A stretch of DNA of 64,000 nt, from contig NZ_JAJTWT010000003.1 of NCBI RefSeq assembly GCF_021353235.1, positions 62,001-126,000 of the forward strand, given 5' to 3'. Shown here piece by piece: positions 50,478-63,768 of this stretch. Each line of letters starts with the position of its first letter. Position 1 is the stretch's first letter. The notes beneath the pieces were generated by a model. It was not told the DNA's origin. It searched no databases and saw only the letters and a program-made list of their open reading frames with translations. A program made the position numbers and the translations under genes. This stretch comes from Pelomonas caseinilytica. Its GTDB lineage: Bacteria > Pseudomonadota > Gammaproteobacteria > Burkholderiales > Burkholderiaceae_C.

Positions 50478-52391
50478 GTGAACCTGAAGAAAACTGCACT
50501 CGGCATCCTGGCCATCGCGGCCGTCGCCGTCTTCCCGCTGGCCTCCGGCAACCCGTACTACATCCACCTGGTCGAGACCATCATGATCTACGCGATCGTG
50601 CTGTTCGGCCTGGACATCGTCGTGGGCTACACCGGCCAGGTGTCGCTCGGCCACGCGGGTCTTTTCGGCATCGGGGCCTACACGGCCGGCGTGCTCATCC
50701 TCAAGCTGGATGCGCCGGTCTACCTCACGCTGCCGGCCGCCATCGCCGTGACGGCGGTCTTCGGCGCGATGCTGGCCCTGCCGGCCCTGCGCGTGACGGG
50801 GCCCTACCTCGCCATGGTGACACTGGCCTTCGGCACCATCATCCAGATCCTGATCAACGAGATGACCTTCCTGACGGAAGGCCCCATGGGCATCACGCTG
50901 ACCAAGCCCACGCTCTTCGGCCACCAGCTCGACGAGACGCAGTACTACTGGCTCGTCATGGCCTGCCTGGTCGCGTCGCTCATCTTCGTGCACCGCGTGC
51001 TGCACAGCCAGCTCGGCCGCGCCTTCGAGGCCCTGCGCGGCAGCCCGGTGGCGTCGGACTGCATGGGCGTGTCGGTCTACCGATACAAGGTCTATGCCTT
51101 CGTCATCTCGGCCGCGCTGGCCGGCCTGGCGGGCTCGCTCTACGCCTATTCCGAGCAGTACATCAGCCCCAACACCTACAACTTCGAGCTGACGGTGATG
51201 TTCCTGCTGGCCATCATCATGGGCGGGCGCAAGACGCGCACCGGCGCGCTGCTGGGCGCGGCCATCATCGTCATGCTGCCCAAGCTGCTGGACGACCTGG
51301 AGGTCTTCCGCATCGGCGCCGCGGTGCTGGCCGTCATCGTGGCCATCTCGGTGGCGGTGGCCCTCAAGCGCGGCAAGATGACCGGGCAGCTGGCGGCCAT
51401 CCCCGTGGTGGGCACCGTCGGCCTGGCGCTGCTGTCCTTCAAGCTGGAGACGATGACCGACTGGCGGCTGTCCATCTTCGGCCTCATCACCCTCTTCGTC
51501 GTCTACTACCTGCAGGACGGCATCGTGGGCTTCGTCCGCAATGCGCTCAACCTCAAGGTCAGGACCGAGCGCGACACCACGGCCGCCGCCGCCGCCGCGC
51601 TGACCCGGGCCAGCGCCCAGGGCGAGCCCGAGCTGCTCAAGGCCAGCCACGTGCTGATGCAGTTCGGCGGCCTGAAGGCGCTCAACGACGTCGACCTCGT
51701 CGTCAGGCGCGGCACCATCCACGGCCTGATCGGCCCCAACGGCTCGGGCAAGAGCACGATGATGAACGTGCTCACCGGCATCTACCAGCCGACCGCGGGC
51801 ACGGTGGTCTTCGCCGGCCGCACGGTCAATGGCCGCACTTCCTCCGACATCGCGCTGTCGGGCATCGCGCGCACCTTCCAGAACGTGCAGCTCTTCGGCG
51901 AGATGACGGCGCTGCAGAACGTCCTCGTCGGCCTGCACCACAGCTTCAGGAGCAACCTCGTCGACGTGGCCCTGCACTTGCCGCGCTACCTGCGCGAGGA
52001 CCGCGAGCAGCGCGCACGGGCCCATGCGCTGCTGGACTTCGTCGGCCTGGGCGAGCTGGCCAGCGAGGAGGCGCGCAACCTGCCCTACGGCAAGCAGCGC
52101 CTGCTGGAGATCGCCCGCGCGCTGGCCCTGGACCCGCAGCTGCTGCTGCTGGACGAGCCCGCCGCCGGCCTCACCGCACCGGACATCAAGGAGCTGCTGG
52201 AGATCATCCGCAAGATCCGCGATGCCGGCGTCACCGTCATCCTGATCGAACACCACATGGACGTCGTCATGAGCCTGTGCGACCGCGTCTCGGTGCTGGA
52301 CTTCGGCCAGAAGATCGCCGAGGGCCTGCCGGGCGAAGTGCAGGCCAACGAGAAGGTCATCGAGGCCTACCTGGGCGGCCAGGCGAGCTGA
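50478..52391 (+). CDS. livMG: LivM-LivG fusion: ABC permease plus ATPase
   Basis: 637 aa from a GTG start, carrying two subunits usually made separately. Residues 1 to about 350 are the LivM permease (VVGYTGQVSLGHAGLFGIGA; ALRGSPVASDCMGV; several helices). After an Ala-rich linker (about 365-385) comes the LivG ATPase: Walker A GPNGSGKST at 419-427, the LivG-type IARTFQNVQLFGEMT, signature region NLPYGKQRLLEIARAL, and LLLLDEPAAGLT. The reading frame is continuous, so this is a true fusion, not an assembly join. LivF follows 10 bp downstream. Confidence 0.93.
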   Translation: MNLKKTALGILAIAAVAVFPLASGNPYYIHLVETIMIYAIVLFGLDIVVGYTGQVSLGHAGLFGIGAYTAGVLILKLDAPVYLTLPAAIAVTAVFGAMLALPALRVTGPYLAMVTLAFGTIIQILINEMTFLTEGPMGITLTKPTLFGHQLDETQYYWLVMACLVASLIFVHRVLHSQLGRAFEALRGSPVASDCMGVSVYRYKVYAFVISAALAGLAGSLYAYSEQYISPNTYNFELTVMFLLAIIMGGRKTRTGALLGAAIIVMLPKLLDDLEVFRIGAAVLAVIVAISVAVALKRGKMTGQLAAIPVVGTVGLALLSFKLETMTDWRLSIFGLITLFVVYYLQDGIVGFVRNALNLKVRTERDTTAAAAAALTRASAQGEPELLKASHVLMQFGGLKALNDVDLVVRRGTIHGLIGPNGSGKSTMMNVLTGIYQPTAGTVVFAGRTVNGRTSSDIALSGIARTFQNVQLFGEMTALQNVLVGLHHSFRSNLVDVALHLPRYLREDREQRARAHALLDFVGLGELASEEARNLPYGKQRLLEIARALALDPQLLLLDEPAAGLTAPDIKELLEIIRKIRDAGVTVILIEHHMDVVMSLCDRVSVLDFGQKIAEGLPGEVQANEKVIEAYLGGQAS

Positions 52392-52401
52392 GGACCACAA
52401 G

Positions 52402-53124
52402 ATGCTGACCATCAACAACCTCAGCGCCGGCTACGGCAAGGTCCAGGTCCTGCACGGCATTTCGCTGGAAGTGCCCAAGGGCCAGGTCGTGACCCTCATC
52501 GGCTCCAACGGCGCCGGCAAGACGACCACCATGCGCGCCGTCAGCGGCATGATCAAGCCGACGGGTGGCGAGATCGCGCTCAACGGCCACCGCATCGACG
52601 GCCTGGAGAGCTACCACATCGCCCGGCGGGGCCTGGCGCACTCGCCCGAAGGGCGGCGCGTCTTCGCGACCATGACGGTCACCGACAACCTGCGCCTGGG
52701 CGCCTTCCCGCGCTACACCGGCGAGCGGCCCAAGGGCGACATCGCCGGCGACCTGGAGCGGGCGCTCGAACTCTTTCCGCGCCTGAAGGAGCGCCGCCTG
52801 CAGCTGGCCGGCACGCTGTCCGGCGGCGAGCAGCAGATGCTGGCCATGGCGCGCGCCGTCATGCTCAACCCCGAGGTCGTGCTGCTCGACGAGCCGTCCA
52901 TGGGCCTGGCGCCCATCCTCGTGGACGAGGTGTTCCGCATCATCGAAAGCCTGAAGGCGCGCGGCGTGACGATGCTGCTGGTCGAGCAGTTTGCGGCGGC
53001 GGCCCTCAAGGTGGCCGACTACGGCTACGTGCTGGAGAACGGCCGCATCGCCGTCCACGGCCCGGCCGACAAGCTGCGCGACGACCCGGCGGTGCAGGCG
53101 GCCTATCTGGGCGGCGGCCACTGA
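52402..53124 (+). CDS. livF: Branched-chain amino acid ABC transporter ATPase LivF
   Basis: 240 aa. Walker A GSNGAGKTT at 34-42, the LivF-type ISHSPEGRRVF-like block (here LAHSPEGRRVFATMTV), signature LSGGEQQMLAMARA, and LLDEPSMGLAPILVDEVF are all intact. It forms the heterodimeric ATPase with the LivG half of the fusion. The next gene starts 2 bp after its stop. Confidence 0.95.
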   Translation: MLTINNLSAGYGKVQVLHGISLEVPKGQVVTLIGSNGAGKTTTMRAVSGMIKPTGGEIALNGHRIDGLESYHIARRGLAHSPEGRRVFATMTVTDNLRLGAFPRYTGERPKGDIAGDLERALELFPRLKERRLQLAGTLSGGEQQMLAMARAVMLNPEVVLLDEPSMGLAPILVDEVFRIIESLKARGVTMLLVEQFAAAALKVADYGYVLENGRIAVHGPADKLRDDPAVQAAYLGGGH

Positions 53125-53126
53125 CG

Positions 53127-53573
53127 GTGGAAAGGCCGCCCTACAGCCTCAGCTTCGAGGACATCGACGCCGTCGCGGCGCATGCCTTCCTGACCCGCGC
53201 CTACTGGTGCGAGGGCATTCCGCTGGCGATGGTGGAGCGGGCCATCGCCCACTCGCTGTGCATCGCGCTGCATGCCCAGGGCGCCGGCCAGGTGGGCTTC
53301 GCCCGCGTGGTGACCGACCGCACGACCTTCGCCTACCTCTGCGACGTCTACGTGCTGGAAGACCACAGGCGAAGAGGCCTGGCCGATTGGATGGTTCAAT
53401 CCCTGCTCGCCCACCCGGACCTGCAAGGCCTGCGCCGCTTCATGCTGTTCACGCGAGACGCCTACCCGCTTTATGCCCGCCACGGCTTCAAGCCGCTGGC
53501 GACGCCCGAGCGCGGCATGGAGGTCGTGCGGCCGGGGATCTATCTCCAGCCCGCGCCACCTCCAGATGCCTGA
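53127..53573 (+). CDS. GNAT-family N-acetyltransferase
   Basis: 148 aa from a GTG 2 bp after livF. The CoA-binding block is LCDVYVLEDHRRRGLADWMVQ, and the C-terminal LYARHGFKPL is the usual motif B. AYWCEGIPLAMVERAI near the start matches a widespread GNAT subgroup with unknown substrates. The stop overlaps the PhzF start by 8 bp, so liv, GNAT and phzF genes may share a transcript. Confidence 0.87.
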   Translation: MERPPYSLSFEDIDAVAAHAFLTRAYWCEGIPLAMVERAIAHSLCIALHAQGAGQVGFARVVTDRTTFAYLCDVYVLEDHRRRGLADWMVQSLLAHPDLQGLRRFMLFTRDAYPLYARHGFKPLATPERGMEVVRPGIYLQPAPPPDA

Positions 53574-54405
53574 ACTTCGCCGCTTCCTCCAGCTCGACGT
53601 CTTCACCGCCACACCGCTCAAGGGCAATGCCCTGGCCGTCGTCGTCGACGGCGCCGGCCTCGCCGACGAGCAGATGGCCGAGTTCGCCCGCTGGACCAAT
53701 CTCTCCGAGACCACCTTCCTGCTGCCGCCCACCGACCCGGCGGCCGACTACCGCGTGCGCATCTTCACGCCCGGCGGCGAGCTGCCCTTCGCGGGCCACC
53801 CGACGCTGGGCAGCGCCCACGCCTTCCTGGCCAGCGGTGGCGACGCGAAGAAGCCGGGCGAGGTGGTGCAGCAATGCGCCATCGGCCTGGTGCGCGTCAA
53901 GCGCGAGGGCACGCGCCTGGCCTTCGCTGCGCCGCCGCTGCAGCGCAGCGGGCCGGTCGAGCCGGCGCTGCGGGCCCAGGCGGTGGCCTCGCTGCGCATC
54001 GCGCCCGAGGCCCTGCTCGACCTCGCCTGGGTGGACAACGGCCCCGGCTGGATGGTGGCGCGCCTGGCCGACGCCGCCAGCGTGTTGGCCCTGCAGCCCG
54101 ACTTCATCGCGATGAAGGGCCTCAAGCTCGGCGTGGTCGGCCCGCACCCGGCCGGCGCGGAGTGCCAGTTCGAGGTGCGCGCCTTCGTGCCCGACCTGGG
54201 CATCCCGGAAGATCCCGTCACCGGCAGCCTGAATGCCGGCCTGGCGCTGTGGCTGCAGGAGAAGGGGCTGGCCGGCGACCGCTACGTCGCCGCCCAGGGC
54301 GCGGCGCTGGGCCGAGCCGGCCGCGTGCACGTCGTGCGCGACGCCGAGGGCACCTGGATCGGCGGCGACGTGACGCCCCTGATCCACGGGCAGGTGAGGC
54401 TGTGA
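53566..54405 (+). CDS. PhzF-family isomerase/epimerase-like protein
   Basis: 279 aa with the two-lobed PhzF (diaminopimelate-epimerase-like) fold. The conserved acidic residue is Glu48 in NLSETTFLL; FTPGGELPFAGHPTLGSAH and EDPVTGSLNAGLA are the two Gly-rich anion-holding loops. PhzF proper isomerises a phenazine precursor, but most chromosomal homologues have unknown substrates, and no phenazine genes are present. It overlaps its neighbours on both sides. Confidence 0.9.
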   Translation: MPELRRFLQLDVFTATPLKGNALAVVVDGAGLADEQMAEFARWTNLSETTFLLPPTDPAADYRVRIFTPGGELPFAGHPTLGSAHAFLASGGDAKKPGEVVQQCAIGLVRVKREGTRLAFAAPPLQRSGPVEPALRAQAVASLRIAPEALLDLAWVDNGPGWMVARLADAASVLALQPDFIAMKGLKLGVVGPHPAGAECQFEVRAFVPDLGIPEDPVTGSLNAGLALWLQEKGLAGDRYVAAQGAALGRAGRVHVVRDAEGTWIGGDVTPLIHGQVRL

Positions 54406-55124
54406 TGACCGAGGAACTGTTCCGCGAGGACGCGACGCTGCTGCACTGCGATGCCAGCGTCACCGGTCAAGGGGAGGGCGGCGTGCTGCTCGACCGCACC
54501 GTCTGCTATCCGCTGGGCGGCGGCCAGGCAGGCGACACCGGCTGGCTGGTGGCCGGCGAGCGGCGCTGGCGCATCACCGACACGCGCAAGAGCAAGGAGA
54601 GGCCCGGCGGCATCGTGCATCTCGTCGAAGGCGAGCTTCCGGCCGTCGGCACGCCGGTGCGCGTGGAGGTGGATGCCACGCGCCGCCAGGCCCACCGGCG
54701 CTTCCACACGGCCACCCACCTGCTGTGCGCCTTGCTGCCCTATCCGGTGGATGGCTGCTCCATCACCGAGACCTATGCGCGGCTGGACTTCCACACCGAC
54801 CAACCCTTCGACAAGGACGCCATCCAGGCCGGCCTCACCCGCCTCGTCGCCGAGGCGCACCCGGTGGGCCACCGCTGGATCAGCGAGGAAGAACTCGACG
54901 CCAACCCCGGCCTGGTTCGCTCCATGAGCGTGCAGCCGCCGCGCGGCCTGGGGCGGGTGCGGGTGCTGGAGATCGAAGGCGTGGACCTGCAGCCCTGCGG
55001 CGGCACGCATGTGTCGAACACGGCGGAGATCGGGCTCATCGTGGTCACGAAGATCGAAAAGAAGTCAGCCAAGACCCGCAGGGTCGTGCTCGGCTTTGCC
55101 GAGTCGGCCGCAGGCCGGAGCTGA
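54405..55124 (+). CDS. AlaX-like alanyl-tRNA editing protein
   Basis: 239 aa. The zinc/editing site is intact: H101-TAT-H105 and C198-GGT-H202. It corresponds to the editing domain of AlaRS and should deacylate Ser- or Gly-tRNA(Ala) in trans. ATG 54405 overlaps the previous stop by one base. The C-terminus KKSAKTRRVVLGFA is extended by a few residues (ESAAGRS), and a degenerate copy of this 3' end follows. Confidence 0.92.
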   Translation: MTEELFREDATLLHCDASVTGQGEGGVLLDRTVCYPLGGGQAGDTGWLVAGERRWRITDTRKSKERPGGIVHLVEGELPAVGTPVRVEVDATRRQAHRRFHTATHLLCALLPYPVDGCSITETYARLDFHTDQPFDKDAIQAGLTRLVAEAHPVGHRWISEEELDANPGLVRSMSVQPPRGLGRVRVLEIEGVDLQPCGGTHVSNTAEIGLIVVTKIEKKSAKTRRVVLGFAESAAGRS

Positions 55125-55132
55125 GTTCTTTG

Positions 55133-55222
55133 GGGGGCACTCATGTGCGCTGTGCGCACGTGAGTGATCACCAAAAGAAGTCCGCCAAGACGCGCCGCGT
55201 GGTCTTGGGATTTGCCGGCTGA
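55133..55222 (+). pseudogene. Duplicated 3'-end fragment of the alaX gene
   Basis: An open 29-codon stretch reads GGTHVRCAHVS, then KKSAKTRRVVLGFAG and stop, echoing CGGTH and KKSAKTRRVVLGFA of the preceding gene but missing about ten codons between. It has no start and lies in a different frame from alaX. CACTCATGTGCGC (55138-55150) and GCGCACGTGAGTG (55154-55166) inside it form a 13-bp hairpin (one G-U). It looks like a remnant of a local duplication, with the hairpin replacing the lost part. Confidence 0.65.
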
Positions 55223-55247
55223 CGCCGCTGGCTACACTGCGGCGCCT

Positions 55248-55763
55248 ATGGTCGGTCCCGACATCCAGCTCATCACGCCCGAGTCCGCCGAGGACTGGCA
55301 GGAAACCCGGCTCATCCTGCGCGAGTACGCCAGCAGCCTCGACGTGGACCTCGACTTCCAGGGGTTCGAGGACGAACTGGCCTGCCTGCCCGGCGCCTAT
55401 GCGCCTCCCGGCGGCCTCATGCTGCTGGCCACCGTGGACGGCGCCATCGCCGGCAGCGGCGCCTTCCGGCCCCTGCCCGATGCCGACTACCCCAACGCCT
55501 GCGAGATGAAGCGCCTGTTCGTGCGCCCGGCCTTCCGACGCTTCGGCCTGGGCCGCGTGCTGGCGCAGGCGCTGATGGACCGCGCGACGGAGGCCGGCTA
55601 TTCGTCCATGCTGCTCGACACGCTGGACGACATGGAGGCGGCGCGCGGGCTCTACGAGAGCCTGGGCTTCGTCGAGGTGCCGCCGTTCTACTTCAATCCC
55701 ATCCCGGGCGCGCACTACTTGAAGGCCGAGCTGGGGGCCTTCCGGCCCAGTTACTTCGGATAA
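55248..55763 (+). CDS. GNAT-family N-acetyltransferase
   Basis: 171 aa. The CoA-binding block is CEMKRLFVRPAFRRFGLGRVL, followed by LLDTLDDMEAARGLYESLGF, the canonical GNAT ending. It resembles the YsnE/YafP-type small-molecule acetyltransferases. ATG 55248 is chosen because the domain starts there. Substrate unknown. It may share a transcript with the SMP-30 gene 17 bp downstream. Confidence 0.9.
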   Translation: MVGPDIQLITPESAEDWQETRLILREYASSLDVDLDFQGFEDELACLPGAYAPPGGLMLLATVDGAIAGSGAFRPLPDADYPNACEMKRLFVRPAFRRFGLGRVLAQALMDRATEAGYSSMLLDTLDDMEAARGLYESLGFVEVPPFYFNPIPGAHYLKAELGAFRPSYFG

Positions 55764-55780
55764 CGGCCTAGAGTGGCGGG

Positions 55781-56671
55781 ATGGCCCAAGACGACCTCCA
55801 GCCCCTCGGTTCCCATCGCTGCCTGCTCGGCGAGTCGCCGCTCTGGCATCCCATCGAACAGGCCCTGTACGCGGTCGACATTCCCGGGCGCCAGGTGTTG
55901 CGCTGGCGGGCCGGTGCCGACACGCCCGAGGCCTGGCCGCAGGACGCCGAGCCCGGCTGCATCGCCGCGCGGGAGGCGGGCGGCCTGCTCGTCGCGCGCC
56001 GCGACGGCCTGTGGGCGCTGGACACCTCCAGCGGCGCCCAGCGCCTCGTCAGCCCGCCGCCCTACGACCCGGCCCGCCTGCGATTCAACGACGGCAAGGT
56101 CGACCCCGCCGGCCGCTTCTGGGTCGGCGGCATCTCCGACGCGCGCGAGCCGGAGGCGGCCCTCTACCGCTTCGGCGACGGCGGCTTCACCGCCGAGGTA
56201 CCGGGGCTGACCACGGCCAACGGCCTGGCCTGGAGCCCCGACGGGCGGCGCATGCACTGGTCCGACACCAAGGCCCACCGCATCTACGTGGCCGACTTCG
56301 ACGCCGCGACCGGGCAACTGGCCTCGCCGCGCGTCTTCGCCGAGTTCGCGCCGCGCACGGCCGGCCAGGCCTACGGCGGGCGCCCTGACGGGGCCGCCAT
56401 GGACGCCGAGGGCTGCTACTGGGTGGCGATGTTCGAGGGCGGTTGCCTGCTGCGGCTGTCGCCGTCGGGCGAGGTGCTGCGGCGCGTCGAGCTGCCGGCG
56501 GCCTGCCCGACCATGCCGGCTTTCGGCGGTGCCGACCTGCGCACCCTGTTCGTCACGACGGCGCGCGACAAGCGTCCGGCCGAGGAACTCGCGCGCCAGC
56601 CGCTGGCCGGCGCAGTGCTGCAGCTGCGGGTCGATGTCCCTGGCGTCCCGACCACGCTGACACAGGCCTGA
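55781..56671 (+). CDS. SMP-30/gluconolactonase-family lactonase
   Basis: 296 aa six-bladed propeller. The metal ligands are visible: Glu18 (GESPLW), Asn103 (RFNDGKVD), Asn147 (ANGLAWS) and Asp203 (GRPDGAAMD). It should hydrolyse a sugar lactone such as gluconolactone or arabinonolactone. No sugar dehydrogenase is adjacent, so the pathway cannot be fixed from context. No signal peptide. Confidence 0.92.
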   Translation: MAQDDLQPLGSHRCLLGESPLWHPIEQALYAVDIPGRQVLRWRAGADTPEAWPQDAEPGCIAAREAGGLLVARRDGLWALDTSSGAQRLVSPPPYDPARLRFNDGKVDPAGRFWVGGISDAREPEAALYRFGDGGFTAEVPGLTTANGLAWSPDGRRMHWSDTKAHRIYVADFDAATGQLASPRVFAEFAPRTAGQAYGGRPDGAAMDAEGCYWVAMFEGGCLLRLSPSGEVLRRVELPAACPTMPAFGGADLRTLFVTTARDKRPAEELARQPLAGAVLQLRVDVPGVPTTLTQA

Positions 56672-56695
56672 ATCCCGACCGATCCGGGTCGCGCA

Positions 56696-56725
56696 TTTAC
56701 CCCGGTGTAACTCGTCACATATAAT
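56696..56725 (+). promoter_or_regulatory. Sigma70 promoter of the atp operon
   Basis: TTTACC, an 18-bp spacer and a perfect TATAAT (56720-56725) lie about 95 bp before atpI. This is the only consensus -10 hexamer noticed in such a position in the window, fitting a strong housekeeping promoter. Confidence 0.75.
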
Positions 56726-56820
56726 GAGGGGCTTTGTGGATGGCGCCCGTGCGTCATCCTGGTGCAACCGGCCCCGGGTAGTTTGAAGGGGTCGAGCCGC
56801 CCACCCCAGGATCTGGCGCC

Positions 56821-58183
<1,363 letters not shown>

Positions 58184-58244
58184 AAGCGGCGCACCCACCC
58201 CAGCAGTTCCTTTTCCAACCCTTTCCCTCTCTAAATCCCTCTAA

Positions 58245-58520
<276 letters not shown>

Positions 58521-58529
58521 TTCGACGTT

Positions 58530-58560
58530 GCCGCCCCGCCCTCGGACTCCTGGGGGCGGC
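58530..58560 (+). promoter_or_regulatory. Stem-loop after atpE
   Basis: GCCGCCCC (58530-58537) and GGGGCGGC (58553-58560) form a perfect 8-bp stem with a 15-nt loop in the 72-bp atpE-atpF gap. Only two T residues follow, so it is more likely an mRNA-stabilising or partial attenuation element that favours c-subunit yield. Confidence 0.5.
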
Positions 58561-58592
58561 TTCAAGCACTCGAAACTTTGTGAGGCACCAAG

Positions 58593-59063
58593 GTGTTTAT
58601 TAACGCGTCGCTCATCGTTCAGATGATCGTGTTCCTGATCCTGGTCGGGTTCACGATGAAGTATGTGTGGCCGCCGATCGTCAAGGCGCTTGACGAGCGC
58701 GCCGCGAAGATTGCCGCCGGCCTGTCCGCCGCCGACAAGGCCAAGGCCGAGCTGGCCGGCGCCGAGGCCCAGATCGCCAAGGAACTGGCCGCGACCAAGG
58801 CCGAATCCGGCAAGCTGATCTCGGACGCCGAGAAGCGCGCCGCCGCCATCGTCGAGGAAGCCAAGAAGCGCGCCGAAGACGAAGGCGCCAAGATCCTGGC
58901 CGCCGCCAAGGCCGATGCCGAGCAGCAGGTCTCCCGCGCCCGTGAAGTCCTGCGCGAGCAGGTCGCCGCGCTGGCCGTCAAGGGCGCCGAGCAGATCCTG
59001 CACAAGGAAGTCAACGCCGGCGTCCACGCCGAGCTGCTGGCCCGCCTGAAGACGGAGCTGTAA
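58593..59063 (+). CDS. atpF: ATP synthase Fo subunit b
   Basis: 156 aa from a GTG start (AAGGTGTTT; the only plausible start giving the membrane anchor). One N-terminal helix (about 5-25) is followed by a long, Ala/Lys/Glu-rich coiled coil, the peripheral stalk. It ends immediately before atpH, with no gap. Confidence 0.95.
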   Translation: MFINASLIVQMIVFLILVGFTMKYVWPPIVKALDERAAKIAAGLSAADKAKAELAGAEAQIAKELAATKAESGKLISDAEKRAAAIVEEAKKRAEDEGAKILAAAKADAEQQVSRAREVLREQVAALAVKGAEQILHKEVNAGVHAELLARLKTEL

Positions 59064-59597
59064 ATGGCCGAGATCGCCACCATCGCCCGCCCCTATGCGG
59101 AAGCCCTGTTCCAGGTCGCCCGGTCGCAAGACGCCGCTGCCTGGGGCCGTCAGCTCGACGCGCTGGCCCAGGTGGCGCAGGACGCCGATCTGCGCCAGTT
59201 CGCCGATCATCCCAAGGCTGATCCTCAGCAGGTCGTCGCGGTCATGACCGCAGCTGCCCGGCAGGACCTCGCCGCCGGCGTGCAGAACTTCCTGCGCACC
59301 GTCGTCGAGAACGGCCGCCTGGCCGCCCTGCCCGAGATCGTCGCCCAGTACCACGCGCTGGCCAATGCGGCCTCCGGCGTGTCCGATGCGCAGATCTACA
59401 GCGCCTTCGAGATCAGCGACGCCCAGCTCGCCGACCTCAAGGCCTCGCTGGAGAAGCGCTTCGGCCGCAAGCTCGATGCCCGTGTGCACCTCGAGCCTGG
59501 CCTGATCGGCGGCGTGCGCGTCGTCGTCGGCGACGAGGTGCTCGACACCTCCGTCAAGGCCCGCCTGGAGCGCATGAAAGTCGCACTGACTGCCTGA
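59064..59597 (+). CDS. atpH: ATP synthase F1 subunit delta
   Basis: 177 aa. It opens [15 protein letters not shown], the standard delta start, and ends with [19 protein letters not shown] and [10 protein letters not shown]. It joins F1 to the b-subunit stalk. Its ATG follows the atpF stop directly. Confidence 0.96.
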   Translation: MAEIATIARPYAEALFQVARSQDAAAWGRQLDALAQVAQDADLRQFADHPKADPQQVVAVMTAAARQDLAAGVQNFLRTVVENGRLAALPEIVAQYHALANAASGVSDAQIYSAFEISDAQLADLKASLEKRFGRKLDARVHLEPGLIGGVRVVVGDEVLDTSVKARLERMKVALTA

Positions 59598-59685
59598 CAC
59601 ACCTTATCGATTCATCCCCCGTGTCTGCCCCCGCCCTCGTCCTCCCAGAGGCGACGTTCGGCCAGCAAGGGACTGGAGACCCAGC

Positions 59686-61239
<1,554 letters not shown>

Positions 61240-61295
61240 AGCCAAGGACCGCGGGGCTCGTCTCACCACCAGCCCCGCACTGACCAGGAGTTCGA

Positions 61296-62180
61296 ATGGC
61301 TTCAAGCAAAGAAATCCGCGGCAAGATCAAGTCGGTCGAGAACACCAAGAAGATCACCAAGGCGATGGAGATGGTCGCCGCGTCCAAGATGCGCAAGGCG
61401 CAGGAGCGGATGCGGGCGGCCCGCCCCTACGCCGAGAAGATCGGCAACATCGCCGCCGAGCTGGCCAAGGCCAACCCGGAGTACCGCCATCCCTTCCTCG
61501 TGAAGAACGAGGGCGCGAAGGCGGTCGGCATGGTCGTCGTCACGACGGACAAGGGCCTGTGCGGTGGCCTCAACACCAACCTGCTGCGCGCGGCCACGGC
61601 CAAGCTGAAGGAAGTGGACGCCGCCGGCCAGACGGCCGAGGTCGTCGCCATCGGCGGCAAGGGCTTCGGCTTCATGAACCGCATCGGCGCCAAGGTCGTC
61701 GCTCACGCCACGCAGTTGGGCGACCAGCCCCACATCGAGACGCTGATCGGTCCCGTCAAGGTGCTGCTCGACGCCTACGCCGAGGGCAAGCTCTCCGCCG
61801 TGTACCTCTGCTACACGCAGTTCATCAACACGATGAAGCAGGAGGTCAAGGTGCACCAGCTGCTGCCGCTGAAGGCCAGCGAGCTGGCGACCGCCACGGC
61901 CGAGGCCAAGCCGGCCCACTCGTGGGACTACATCTACGAGCCCGACGCTGCCACCGTCATCGACGAGCTGCTGGTGCGCTACTCGGAAGCGCTGGTCTAC
62001 CAGGCCGTCGCCGAGAACATGGCCAGCGAGCAGTCCGCCCGCATGGTGGCCATGAAGGCCGCGACCGACAACGCCGGCAACCTCATCAACGAACTCAAGC
62101 TGGTCTACAACAAGACCCGCCAGGCCGCGATCACGAAGGAACTCTCCGAGATCGTCGGCGGCGCCGCCGCTGTGGGTTGA
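61296..62180 (+). CDS. atpG: ATP synthase F1 subunit gamma
   Basis: 294 aa. The N-terminal helix is [20 protein letters not shown] and the C-terminal one ends [18 protein letters not shown], both diagnostic. [14 protein letters not shown] marks the central domain. It is the rotor shaft linking the c-ring to alpha3beta3. Confidence 0.98.
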   Translation: MASSKEIRGKIKSVENTKKITKAMEMVAASKMRKAQERMRAARPYAEKIGNIAAELAKANPEYRHPFLVKNEGAKAVGMVVVTTDKGLCGGLNTNLLRAATAKLKEVDAAGQTAEVVAIGGKGFGFMNRIGAKVVAHATQLGDQPHIETLIGPVKVLLDAYAEGKLSAVYLCYTQFINTMKQEVKVHQLLPLKASELATATAEAKPAHSWDYIYEPDAATVIDELLVRYSEALVYQAVAENMASEQSARMVAMKAATDNAGNLINELKLVYNKTRQAAITKELSEIVGGAAAVG

Positions 62181-62211
62181 TCAGGTTTCAGCACGCAAAG
62201 AATTGAATTGA

Positions 62212-63636
<1,425 letters not shown>

Positions 63637-63646
63637 GACTTCGCAT

Positions 63647-63720
63647 TCGGGCGCCATGCGGCGTTGCCGTGCTCGCTGGACGCGAGTCCAGCTCCGCGCG
63701 GCGCCTTGCCTGACGCCCGA
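63647..63720 (+). promoter_or_regulatory. Structured RNA region between atpD and atpC
   Basis: TCGGGCG (63647-63653) pairs with CGCCCGA (63714-63720) around an inner perfect hairpin, GCTGGAC-GCGA-GTCCAGC (63675-63692), which has a GNRA loop. Possible GCG/CGC pairs lie between. There is no U tract. It may be an RNA-processing or translational-control element for atpC. Confidence 0.5.
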
Positions 63721-63768
63721 CTGCTCGCTTACTGAACCTTCTTCAACATTCGCTAAGGAAGATTGAAC

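Noticed and set aside
53566..54405. Phenazine biosynthesis link (PhzF here, PhzS-like enzyme at 26.8 kb)
   Set aside because: The two genes are 25 kb apart, the core phz genes are missing, and both families are common outside phenazine pathways.
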